Source: Dehalococcoidia bacterium
GTDB taxonomy: Bacteria > Chloroflexota > Dehalococcoidia > Dehalococcoidales > RBG-16-60-22
NCBI GenBank assembly: GCA_004375725.1
Contig: SOKS01000096.1
Location: 1-5,419, forward strand
Direction of reading: 5' to 3'
DNA: 5,419 bases
The stretch's first letter is position 1. Every line of letters starts with the position of its first letter. Shown one piece after another: positions 1 to 5,352 of the stretch. Both the position numbers and the translations under genes were made by a program. The notes under the pieces were generated by a model. The model ran no database searches. It saw nothing but the letters and a program-made list of their open reading frames with translations, and was not told the origin of the DNA.

Positions 1-23
1 AGGTGATACACTATTAGCCGAAT

Positions 24-1007
24 ATGAACTTTACCGTTACTCGGGAGAGTTTCGACCGCCTCACTTCATACTGGAATGAATCTAGCTTCGGCTTGAAGTG
101 GGGTTCAGTTTTTATCTTACCGTCATGGCTGGAAACCTGGTGGCACACATTTCAGCCAGAGACGGAATTGTATCTGACGGCGGTGCGGGATAAGTCAGAT
201 ATTATCGGCATCGCGCCGCTCCACCTCAAAGATGGGGAAGCCCGCTTTGTGGGTAGCCCTGACGTCTGTGATTACCAGGACTTCATCATCGTGCCTGGCC
301 GGGAAACTGAATTCTACGAGGTATTGCTTGATGACCTGGCCCGGCAAGGTGTCAATCAGCTCGACCTGAATGCAGTAAGGCCGGACTCAAGTGTGATGAC
401 GAGTCTGGTAAACGTGGTCGAGAATCGTGGTGGTGTTGTAAACCGCCGGGAAGAGGATGTGACCGTGGAGATGGACCTGCCCGGCGATTGGGAGAAATAC
501 CTTGACAGCCTGGATAAGAAACAGCGCCACGAGGTAAGACGCAAGCTGAGAAGGCTGTGGGGAGCCGGAGACGTGCACTATCATTGTCAGGAAGTCAGCC
601 TGGAGGACGTTGGTGACCTGACCGATACCTTCTTGAAACTCTTTTCCCTGAGCCGTGAAGAGAAGGCGGATTTCATGACAGCGCAGATGCAGGTGTTTTT
701 CCGGTCACTGGCCGAGGCCATGGCGAAGATAAAACTGCTGCGATATGGTATCCTTGAAGTGGAATCGCATCCCGCGGCCATGATAATGGGCTTTGAATAC
801 GACCAGGCGATGTACCTGTATAACAGTGCCTACGACCCCCGGTACAATTCCTTGAGTGCTGGCCTGCTTTCCAAGGTGCTCTGCATCAAGGAGAGCATTG
901 AACGGGGCAGAAAGAAATGGGACTTCCTCAAGGGGGCCGAGAGATACAAGTATCAGCTGGGGGGTGGTGAAATCAGATTGTACCGTTGCCGGATAACGAT
1001 TAAATGA
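24..1007 (+). CDS. GNAT_6 (CelD/BcsL-like) acyltransferase, FemAB-related fold
   Basis: A 327-residue cytoplasmic protein with no signal peptide or membrane segment. It looks like the Acetyltransf_6 (CelD/BcsL) family, whose members acylate sugars, often in polysaccharide or glycoconjugate synthesis, and which is structurally related to FemAB aminoacyl transferases. Visible family marks are an N-terminal region with LPSWLETWW (residues 32-40), an IGIAPL strand (61-66), GSPDVCDYQDFI (77-88), a basic helix DKKQRHEVRRKLRR (164-177), YNSAYDPRYNSLSAG (266-280) and the C-terminal DFLKGAERYKYQLG (300-313). The in-frame stop TAG at 15-17 leaves this ATG as the natural start, but there is no well-spaced Shine-Dalgarno site, so it may be translated by coupling to an upstream gene outside the window. 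The glycosyltransferase starts 21 bp after its stop, so the two are probably cotranscribed. The family call is firm; the acyl donor and acceptor are unknown. Confidence 0.85.
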   Translation: MNFTVTRESFDRLTSYWNESSFGLKWGSVFILPSWLETWWHTFQPETELYLTAVRDKSDIIGIAPLHLKDGEARFVGSPDVCDYQDFIIVPGRETEFYEVLLDDLARQGVNQLDLNAVRPDSSVMTSLVNVVENRGGVVNRREEDVTVEMDLPGDWEKYLDSLDKKQRHEVRRKLRRLWGAGDVHYHCQEVSLEDVGDLTDTFLKLFSLSREEKADFMTAQMQVFFRSLAEAMAKIKLLRYGILEVESHPAAMIMGFEYDQAMYLYNSAYDPRYNSLSAGLLSKVLCIKESIERGRKKWDFLKGAERYKYQLGGGEIRLYRCRITIK

Positions 1008-1014
1008 GGGCACC

Positions 1015-1022
1015 AGGAGAGG
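1015..1022 (+). promoter_or_regulatory. Ribosome binding site supporting a TTG start
   Basis: The AGGAGAGG run lies just after the stop of the acyltransferase gene and places its AGGAG core 9 nt before the TTG at 1029. The only in-frame codons between the preceding in-frame stop at 1005-1007 and this TTG are non-starts. The first ATG at 1059 would cut into the LRIAML first beta strand of the glycosyltransferase fold. The site therefore decides in favour of the TTG start. Confidence 0.75.
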
Positions 1023-1028
1023 CCTATT

Positions 1029-2258
1029 TTGCCAGGTGATAAACCGCTCAGGATTGCCATGCTCAGTGCACATAGCTGTCCGGTGGGCAAGCTGGGCACC
1101 AAAGACACCGGTGGTATGAGTGTCTACGTCCTGGAACTGGCGCGTGAGCTGGGCAAACTGGGGCATCGGGTCGATGTATATACCCGAGTCCACGACCCTA
1201 ATGACAGGATAATATATGAACTGGGACAGAATGCTCGCCTCATTCATCTCAGGGCAGGCGAAGATGAGGAAATACATAAGCTGGCGGTATATCCCCACCT
1301 CCCTGATTTTGCCTTGCGTCTTGAGGATTTCCGAAGCCGTAATCGCCGGCACTATGACCTGATATACAGTCACTACTGGTTGTCGGCCTGGGTGGGAAGA
1401 CGTCTGCAGAAATGGTGGCGAGTGCCTCACATGGTCATGTTCCATACTCTCGGTGCGGTAAAGAATGCGGTGGGTGTGGGGGCAAGGGAGCCTGAACTCC
1501 GCATCAAAACAGAACGGTCCGTGGTCAGCAGTTGCCAGCGCGTTATCGCGGCTACTGAAAAAGAAAAAGAAGACCTGATACGGCACTACGGTGCCTCAGC
1601 GGAAAGAGTCAGTGTCATCCCCTGCGGCGTAAATCTGAATATGTTCAAACCGGTAGAGAAAAGGTCGGCTCGAAAACAGCTTGGGCTAAACGGTGATAAG
1701 ACCATCATATTTGTCGGGCGCATTGAACCGCTCAAGGGCATTGACCGGCTGATGATAGCCATGTCTCACCTTCGGAACGGTTACCGGCTGCGACTTCTGA
1801 TAATTGGTGGTGGGGAGAACAGTCGGCATGAAATTGAGCGATTGAGGAAGCTGGCAGGGGAACTCCAGATAGGGAACTCCATTGACTTTATGGGATTGAT
1901 AAAGCAGTCTGATTTGCCGCTCTTTTACAGTGCCGCCGATGTCTGTGTTGTTCCGTCATATTATGAAAGCTTCGGTCTGGTGGCGCTGGAATCACTTGCC
2001 TGCGGCACGCCGGTGGTGGCGACGAGGGTGGGTGGTGCGGAGAGCATTATCAGGCACGGTGAAACCGGGTATCTGGTGGCGGACAATGACCCTCGAAGCC
2101 TGGCGGATAATATAATGCTGGCACTTTCCCGGTCGGATAATGCCGCGCATCTGGCAACGATGGCACGGGCCTCACTGGCGCCGTTTAGCTGGCCGAATAT
2201 CGCCGGGACCGTAGCCCGCGAATGTAGTGACCTGCTGACGAATGGCACGACTGACTAG
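1029..2258 (+). CDS. GT4 glycosyltransferase, MshA-like (SPS/MshA subfamily)
   Basis: A 409-residue retaining GT-B glycosyltransferase. The N-terminal acceptor domain has LRIAML, a glycine-rich loop GTKDTGGMSVYV (23-34), YDLIYSHYWLS (109-119) and HTLGAVKN (139-146). The C-terminal donor domain has FVGRIEPLKG (228-237) and the GT4 EX7E motif with E313 and E321, plus GTPVVATRVGG (326-336). MshA transfers GlcNAc from UDP-GlcNAc to 1-L-myo-inositol 1-phosphate, the first step of mycothiol synthesis. By my hand alignment, K84, Y116, T140 and R158 match the four residues I recall as binding the inositol phosphate in Corynebacterium MshA, and R231/K236 match the donor diphosphate residues. Sucrose-phosphate synthase-type enzymes share parts of these motifs, so another phosphosugar acceptor is possible. 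It starts at TTG, follows gene 1 by 21 bp, and overlaps the convergent GNAT gene by 4 bp. The GT4 call is near certain; the MshA-type activity is inferred. Confidence 0.9.
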   Translation: MPGDKPLRIAMLSAHSCPVGKLGTKDTGGMSVYVLELARELGKLGHRVDVYTRVHDPNDRIIYELGQNARLIHLRAGEDEEIHKLAVYPHLPDFALRLEDFRSRNRRHYDLIYSHYWLSAWVGRRLQKWWRVPHMVMFHTLGAVKNAVGVGAREPELRIKTERSVVSSCQRVIAATEKEKEDLIRHYGASAERVSVIPCGVNLNMFKPVEKRSARKQLGLNGDKTIIFVGRIEPLKGIDRLMIAMSHLRNGYRLRLLIIGGGENSRHEIERLRKLAGELQIGNSIDFMGLIKQSDLPLFYSAADVCVVPSYYESFGLVALESLACGTPVVATRVGGAESIIRHGETGYLVADNDPRSLADNIMLALSRSDNAAHLATMARASLAPFSWPNIAGTVARECSDLLTNGTTD

Positions 2259-2261
2259 TCA
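2252..2261. repeat. Palindrome spanning two convergent stop codons
   Basis: TGACTAGTCA is a perfect 10-bp palindrome. Its central CTAG supplies the TAG stop of the glycosyltransferase on the plus strand and the TAG stop of the GNAT gene on the minus strand, so the two genes overlap by four bases. Because of the symmetry both proteins end in GAC-TAG, that is in Asp. There is no U-rich tail and no room for a classical terminator between the genes. Confidence 0.8.
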
Positions 2262-3187
2262 ACCTGCTTTTCATACCAGAGGCTGCGTGCCTGTACCTCA
2301 AAACCGGCGGCTCTGTATAGCGAGCAGGCGGGCTGGTTCTCACTGTCCACCGTTAACTCCACGACCCTGACCCCTTTATCTTTAAGGTAGGACAGTCCCG
2401 CCTCTAGCGTCAGCTTACCGATGCCTTTATCCCGGTAATCAGGGTCGACACCAAGCATGAGGATGCGCCCCTTTTCCCCACCTGTTTTCGTGTTCTTCTC
2501 ACCGTTTATTTTCGTCCAGCAGTAGCCGGCGGGTCGCTCACCATCATAAGCGAGGACAACATCTTCTGCCGAGGCATTGCTCAGGCTTAAAGAATAGGCG
2601 ATTTCTTCTGGCGTATTCGGGTTGAAGCCCCAGGTGTCGGCAAAGCAGCGATTCTGGACCTCGGCCAGCATCCCTTCCTCTCCGCGCTGCAGGTGACGCA
2701 GGACAAATTCCTTGCTGGACGTATCCGATGGCTTCAGGTTGCTAAGAGGCAGGCTCATTTCGAGGAATTGCCTGACCACGCTGAAGCCAAGTCTGGAAAG
2801 TACCTCTCTGGCGGTGCTGTTTTTCTCTGGTACACTGACGTGAATCATCGTGGTCCGCAGCTCTCTGGCGCGTCGTATGGCCGGCTCAAGAAGTTGCTTC
2901 GCCAGACCTTTTCGGCGGTATTCAGGATGCACCAGGCAGTCAAGCAGGACCCGACGGATGATAAGTTCCGGCGTGATATTCAGGAAACCGACGATTTTTC
3001 CGGATGCCTCGGCGATGAAAAGGTCTTTTTTCGGGTTGTAGGCAGGCCGCTGCAAGTTTTCCCGGAGCATTTCTCGCGATGTATAGCACCCTGACCGGTC
3101 TAGCCTTGCCGTTTCAATATGCAGGTTCACGTACCCGTCGAAATCTGAAGTCTGGTAATTCCTGATTTTACAGGTCGGCTGACTCAT
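2255..3187 (-). CDS. Tandem-GNAT acetyltransferase, mycothiol synthase (MshD)-like
   Basis: A 310-residue protein made of two GNAT domains, close to the roughly 315 residues of MshD, which acetylates the cysteinyl amine of Cys-GlcN-Ins in the last mycothiol step. Domain 1 (about 6-148) carries the acetyl-CoA loop RRKGLA (91-96) after DCLVHPEY. Domain 2 (about 161-308) carries LGVDPDYRDKGIG (245-257) and ends in SLYRAAGFE (289-297). CFADTWGFNPNTPEEI (181-196) and YCWTKI (222-227) resemble the MshD C-terminal half. The Tyr at 291 fits the proposed MshD general acid, but the position I align with its catalytic Glu is Arg241, which hints at a different substrate or mechanism. I chose the ATG at 3187, with GGGGA 9 nt upstream. 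An upstream ATG at 3238 has no ribosome site and would run through the promoter region. Tandem GNAT is secure; the substrate is uncertain. Confidence 0.88.
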   Translation of the reverse strand: MSQPTCKIRNYQTSDFDGYVNLHIETARLDRSGCYTSREMLRENLQRPAYNPKKDLFIAEASGKIVGFLNITPELIIRRVLLDCLVHPEYRRKGLAKQLLEPAIRRARELRTTMIHVSVPEKNSTAREVLSRLGFSVVRQFLEMSLPLSNLKPSDTSSKEFVLRHLQRGEEGMLAEVQNRCFADTWGFNPNTPEEIAYSLSLSNASAEDVVLAYDGERPAGYCWTKINGEKNTKTGGEKGRILMLGVDPDYRDKGIGKLTLEAGLSYLKDKGVRVVELTVDSENQPACSLYRAAGFEVQARSLWYEKQVD

Positions 3188-3196
3188 CGTGACATA

Positions 3197-3201
3197 TCCC
3201 C
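3197..3201 (-). promoter_or_regulatory. Ribosome binding site of the tandem-GNAT gene
   Basis: GGGGA on the minus strand lies 9 nt before the ATG at 3187. It favours the shorter protein beginning MSQPTC over the in-frame ATG at 3238, which has no purine-rich site upstream. The leader would be very short (about 16 nt) if the proposed promoter is right. Confidence 0.5.
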
Positions 3202-3209
3202 ATTTCAAG

Positions 3210-3238
3210 ATTGTAACAAGTACCCCGGTGTTATACAA
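3210..3238 (-). promoter_or_regulatory. Candidate sigma70 promoter for the tandem-GNAT gene
   Basis: On the minus strand, TTGTAT (3238-3233) is followed by a 17-nt spacer and TACAAT (3215-3210), which matches TATAAT at five of six positions. Transcription would begin near 3203, just ahead of the ribosome site. It almost exactly overlies the plus-strand promoter of the deacetylase gene, so the two probably compete. Confidence 0.5.
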
Positions 3239-3239
3239 T
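3211..3239 (+). promoter_or_regulatory. Candidate sigma70 promoter for the PIG-L deacetylase gene
   Basis: TTGTAA (3211-3216), a 17-nt spacer and TACAAT (3234-3239) give a reasonable promoter, weak at -35 and good at -10. Initiation would be near 3246, about 29 nt before the ATG and upstream of the AAGGAG at 3261-3266. The flanks form an imperfect inverted repeat, ATTGTAACA (3210-3218) against TGTTATACAAT (3229-3239), which could also be a regulator binding site. Confidence 0.55.
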
Positions 3240-3274
3240 GCTAATTAGTACCTCGGAAACAAGGAGATTCCCCA

Positions 3275-3976
3275 ATGTCAGTGAAAAAAGCCGATGTTCT
3301 TGTCATCACGCCGCACCCGGATGATGCCGAATTCGGTGTGGCGGGCACGGTGGCTAAATGGGTGGCAGAAGGCAAGGAAGTCGTCTATGCGGTTTGTACC
3401 AACGGTGACAAAGGTACCAGTGATTACAGCGTGAAACCGGAGGAACTGGCTGTAACCAGGGAGCGAGAACAGCTCTGTGCCGCAGAAGTGCTGGGAGTAC
3501 GGGAAGTTATTTTTCTGCGCCACTCAGACCAGAGTCTGGAAGATACACCGGAGTTCCGCAAAGAAATTGTCCGGTTGATAAGGACATTCCAACCGGACAT
3601 CGTCGTCTCGTCTGACCCGTATCGAAGGTACATCTGGCATCGAGACCACAGAATTGTCGGTCGGGTGGTTCTGGATGCGGTTTTCCCCTATGCCAGGGAC
3701 CACCTTGCCTATCCGGACCTGCTGTCCGAAGGGTTGAAGCCGCACAAGGTGAAGGAAGTCTGGCTATGGACCATCGCCGACAATATCAATCACCGCGCCG
3801 ATATCACGGATACCTTTCAAATCAAATTGAAGGCTTTGCGCTGTCACGAAAGCCAGGCGGGCAATGACCGTTTACCGGACCTGGAGGAAAGGCTCAGGCA
3901 GTGGGCAAAAGACCGGGCCGAGGGAACGGAGTATGAGCTCGCCGAGGCCTTTCACCGCGAGGAAATTCTCTGGTAA
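3275..3976 (+). CDS. PIG-L/LmbE family zinc de-N-acetylase, MshB/BshB-like
   Basis: A 233-residue cytoplasmic metal-dependent deacetylase. The family removes the N-acetyl group from GlcNAc conjugates: MshB acts on GlcNAc-inositol, BshB on GlcNAc-malate, and PIG-L on GlcNAc-phosphatidylinositol. The signature TPHPDDAEFGVAGT (12-25) supplies zinc ligand H14 and probable ligand D17, with D16 the likely catalytic base. WHRDH (121-125) supplies H122 and H125, equivalent to the GHPDH motif, with H125 the expected third zinc ligand. CTNGDKG (41-47) is also typical. The length fits the shorter BshB/LmbE group rather than the roughly 300-residue MshB. AAGGAG at 3261-3266 lies 8 nt before the ATG, giving a secure start. 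It is divergent from the tandem-GNAT gene and convergent with the MBL gene 12 bp away. The GlcNAc-transferase next door suggests it deacetylates that enzyme's product. The family is certain; the substrate is inferred. Confidence 0.93.
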   Translation: MSVKKADVLVITPHPDDAEFGVAGTVAKWVAEGKEVVYAVCTNGDKGTSDYSVKPEELAVTREREQLCAAEVLGVREVIFLRHSDQSLEDTPEFRKEIVRLIRTFQPDIVVSSDPYRRYIWHRDHRIVGRVVLDAVFPYARDHLAYPDLLSEGLKPHKVKEVWLWTIADNINHRADITDTFQIKLKALRCHESQAGNDRLPDLEERLRQWAKDRAEGTEYELAEAFHREEILW

Positions 3977-4008
3977 CTGAGTTCACTATCAGGTCGTAAG
4001 CCAGAGAA
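3966..4008. terminator. Inverted repeat over convergent gene ends, possible bidirectional terminator
   Basis: TTCTCTGG (3966-3973) and CCAGAGAA (4001-4008) are perfect 8-bp inverted arms. A shorter inner pair, CTGA (3977-3980) and TCAG (3989-3992), could extend the hairpin. The structure covers the stop codons of the deacetylase and the MBL gene, so it would form at the 3' end of either transcript. Each arm encodes Leu-Trp near the end of its own protein. No U-tract follows on either strand, so it is not a classical intrinsic terminator; it may instead pause polymerase or protect 3' ends. Confidence 0.4.
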
Positions 4009-4630
4009 CATCACCGCAGAGGTCCGGCCGGTGGGGATGGGAGGAGAAGATACGGAATTCGTCCTTTTCTTTTTTTAAAATAGTGGGCTCTCCGTGTCCC
4101 GAATAAACCTGCGTGCTGCCATCCAGCGTGAAAATCTTTTCCGTGATTGATTTAACTATCTGCGCGAATTCGGCTGGTGTCCTCGTTTTGCCTGGTCCTC
4201 CGGGGAAAAGAGTGTCTCCCGAGAGCAGGTAATTACCTGTCCTGAAACACAGGCTGCCCGGGGTGTGGCCGGGCGTATGCCAGACAGCAACCTGAATCTT
4301 CCCAAAGTCAACGGTATCGCCATCTCTGAGCATTATCTCGGGTGGTGAGGACAATACTCCGGAGTCCGCGGCGTGAGCCGCCAGCGGAATTTTTAGCTCG
4401 GAGCGTAACTGGTCCAGTGCTCCGATGTGGTCCAGGTGGGAATGGGTGAGCAGAATATACCTGGGAGTGGTGCCCTTTAACCTGGCAATGAGTTTATCTG
4501 CTTCGGCAGGAGCGTCCACGACCACGCTCTCTTTTGTTTCCCGGCAGAGAAGAATATAGGCGTTCGTGCCAAAAGACCCCAGCTGGAGCTGTTCTATCCG
4601 CAAGCTGTTATCATTGACCACGATGGTCAT
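3989..4630 (-). CDS. Metallo-beta-lactamase-fold hydrolase, glyoxalase II-like
   Basis: A 213-residue cytoplasmic dinuclear metal hydrolase. All expected ligands are visible: THSHLDH (62-68) gives H63, H65, D67 and H68; GHTPGS (121-126) gives H122; SGDTLF (137-142) gives D139; SGHGEPT (177-183) gives H179. The compact length and the VVDAP strand before the first motif fit the YcbL/glyoxalase II-like group, which hydrolyses thioesters such as hydroxyacyl-thiol conjugates, though many members have other or unknown substrates. It lacks the C-terminal helical domain of full-length hydroxyacylglutathione hydrolase. ATG codons occur at 4636 and 4630. The GAGG at 4639-4642 is only 2 nt from the first and 8 nt from the second, so I chose 4630; using 4636 adds two residues. 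It is convergent with the deacetylase and divergent from the HIT gene. A role with a low-molecular-weight thiol is suggested only by the neighbours. Confidence 0.9.
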   Translation of the reverse strand: MTIVVNDNSLRIEQLQLGSFGTNAYILLCRETKESVVVDAPAEADKLIARLKGTTPRYILLTHSHLDHIGALDQLRSELKIPLAAHAADSGVLSSPPEIMLRDGDTVDFGKIQVAVWHTPGHTPGSLCFRTGNYLLSGDTLFPGGPGKTRTPAEFAQIVKSITEKIFTLDGSTQVYSGHGEPTILKKEKDEFRIFSSHPHRPDLCGDVLWLTT

Positions 4631-4638
4631 AGTCATTA

Positions 4639-4642
4639 CCTC
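4639..4642 (-). promoter_or_regulatory. Ribosome binding site deciding the MBL start
   Basis: GAGG on the minus strand sits 8 nt before the ATG at 4630 and 2 nt before the ATG at 4636. The spacing favours the inner start. Confidence 0.55.
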
Positions 4643-4656
4643 GTTTGTCTGCGGTT

Positions 4657-4665
4657 ATTATACCA
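4657..4665 (-). promoter_or_regulatory. Extended -10 promoter for the MBL gene
   Basis: The minus strand reads TGGTATAAT, a consensus TATAAT preceded by the TGn extended -10 element. No good -35 hexamer lies 16-18 nt upstream, which fits an extended -10 promoter. The region upstream (about 4666-4710) is rich in A and T and could act as an UP element. Initiation would be near 4650, leaving a short leader. Confidence 0.6.
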
Positions 4666-4721
4666 CTTAATATAAAACACCATTAAAATTAAAGGCTAAA
4701 AAGAAGACATTAGCCACTTCG

Positions 4722-4750
4722 TTGACGCATTGAGGTTCGCCGATTAAAAT
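4722..4750 (+). promoter_or_regulatory. Sigma70 promoter for the HIT gene
   Basis: TTGACG (4722-4727), a 17-nt spacer and TAAAAT (4745-4750) each match the consensus hexamers at five of six positions. Initiation would be near 4757, about 24 nt before the ATG, with TAAGGAG at 4768-4774 in the leader. It is the best promoter of this 144-bp divergent region and lies back to back with the MBL promoter without overlapping it. Confidence 0.7.
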
Positions 4751-4780
4751 AGCAACGAGTGAGCAAATAAGGAGCGCTTT

Positions 4781-5254
4781 ATGAAACGAATCTGGGCACC
4801 GTGGCGTATACAGTTTATCAGAACGAAAAAACCGAAGGGCTGCTTCCTCTGTGAAAACCCCGGGCAGAACGACGATGTGCAAAACTACATTCTCTACCGG
4901 GGAAGTAAAAATTTCGTCATTCTGAACGGCTACCCTTATAATCCGGGTCATTTGATGGTGGCGCCTTACCGTCACGTGGCTGACCTGGAAGACTTTACCG
5001 GGGAAGAGAGAAACGAGCATTTTGAAATCGTCAGCCAATGTGTTAAGGTGCTGCGTCATGAGTATAACTCAGAAGGTTTTAATATCGGTATGAATTTGCG
5101 GGGAGTATCCGGCGCGGGCATTGCCGACCACGTTCATACCCATATTGTGCCGCGCTGGCAGGGGGATACCAACTTCATGCCTGTTCTGGCCGATGTTAAG
5201 GTGCTGCCAGAAGCCCTCACTGAGACCTACGAGAGGCTTAAAGGTAAGTTCTGA
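4781..5254 (+). CDS. HIT family nucleotide hydrolase/phosphorylase
   Basis: A 157-residue histidine-triad protein. HIT proteins form dimers and cleave nucleoside phosphate bonds through a nucleotidyl-histidine intermediate. The triad is HVHTHIVPRW (117-126), with H119 the expected nucleophile. The WAPWR start (5-9), the CFLC pair (C21, C24), the NGYPYNPGHLMV strand-loop (49-60) and the residues after the triad, WQGDTNF (126-132), place it in the branch that includes mycobacterial Rv2613c, described as an Ap4A phosphorylase, rather than the short Hint/PKCI branch. Dinucleoside polyphosphate turnover is therefore the most likely role, but substrate cannot be read from sequence alone. TAAGGAG ends 6 nt before the ATG, so the start is secure. 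It has its own promoter and is divergent from the MBL gene; no clear terminator follows it. Confidence 0.93.
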   Translation: MKRIWAPWRIQFIRTKKPKGCFLCENPGQNDDVQNYILYRGSKNFVILNGYPYNPGHLMVAPYRHVADLEDFTGEERNEHFEIVSQCVKVLRHEYNSEGFNIGMNLRGVSGAGIADHVHTHIVPRWQGDTNFMPVLADVKVLPEALTETYERLKGKF

Positions 5255-5264
5255 TGGGAATGTG

Positions 5265-5293
5265 TTGACATAACTCTACACCGGTGCTAATCT
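5265..5293 (+). promoter_or_regulatory. Strong candidate promoter for the partial downstream gene
   Basis: A perfect -35 TTGACA (5265-5270) is separated by 17 nt from TAATCT (5288-5293), a weak -10 that is helped by a TGC extended element directly before it. It begins 10 bp after the HIT stop. Initiation near 5300 would give a leader of about 53 nt. The downstream gene is thus probably transcribed independently of the HIT gene. Confidence 0.6.
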
Positions 5294-5352
5294 GAAATCA
5301 ATGATTGGTATTGAATGAAAAGGCAAATATTGGGAAACTAAGGGGAGCGGTT

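Noticed and set aside
1..6. AGGTGA as a Shine-Dalgarno site for the first gene
   Set aside because: It is 17 nt from the ATG at 24, too far for normal initiation, and no nearer in-frame start exists because of the stop at 15-17.
705..1586. A 293-codon open frame on the minus strand across the end of the acyltransferase and the start of the glycosyltransferase
   Set aside because: It lies antisense to two genes with clear family motifs, spans their junction, has an unnatural composition (a run of Phe, many His/Pro/Gln) and shows no recognisable domain.
2693..3094. A 133-codon plus-strand frame inside the tandem-GNAT gene
   Set aside because: It is antisense to a gene with two intact GNAT motifs and has no family resemblance of its own.
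4070..4076. A run of seven T as a terminator tail or a slippage site
   Set aside because: It lies within the MBL gene, encodes part of a Lys-rich stretch in an intact frame, and no hairpin precedes it on the plus strand.
4667..5059. A 130-codon minus-strand frame across the HIT gene and its promoter
   Set aside because: It is a shadow of the HIT coding sequence with no ribosome site or domain, and it ends in the divergent promoter region.
5298..5314. TCAAT and ATTGA as an operator just after the promoter
   Set aside because: Five-base arms in an AT-rich stretch are expected by chance.
5301..5341. Two tiny overlapping frames (5 and 8 codons) in the leader of the last gene, as a leader peptide or attenuator
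   Set aside because: Neither has a ribosome binding site, the codons show no regulatory amino-acid run, and no alternative hairpins are evident.
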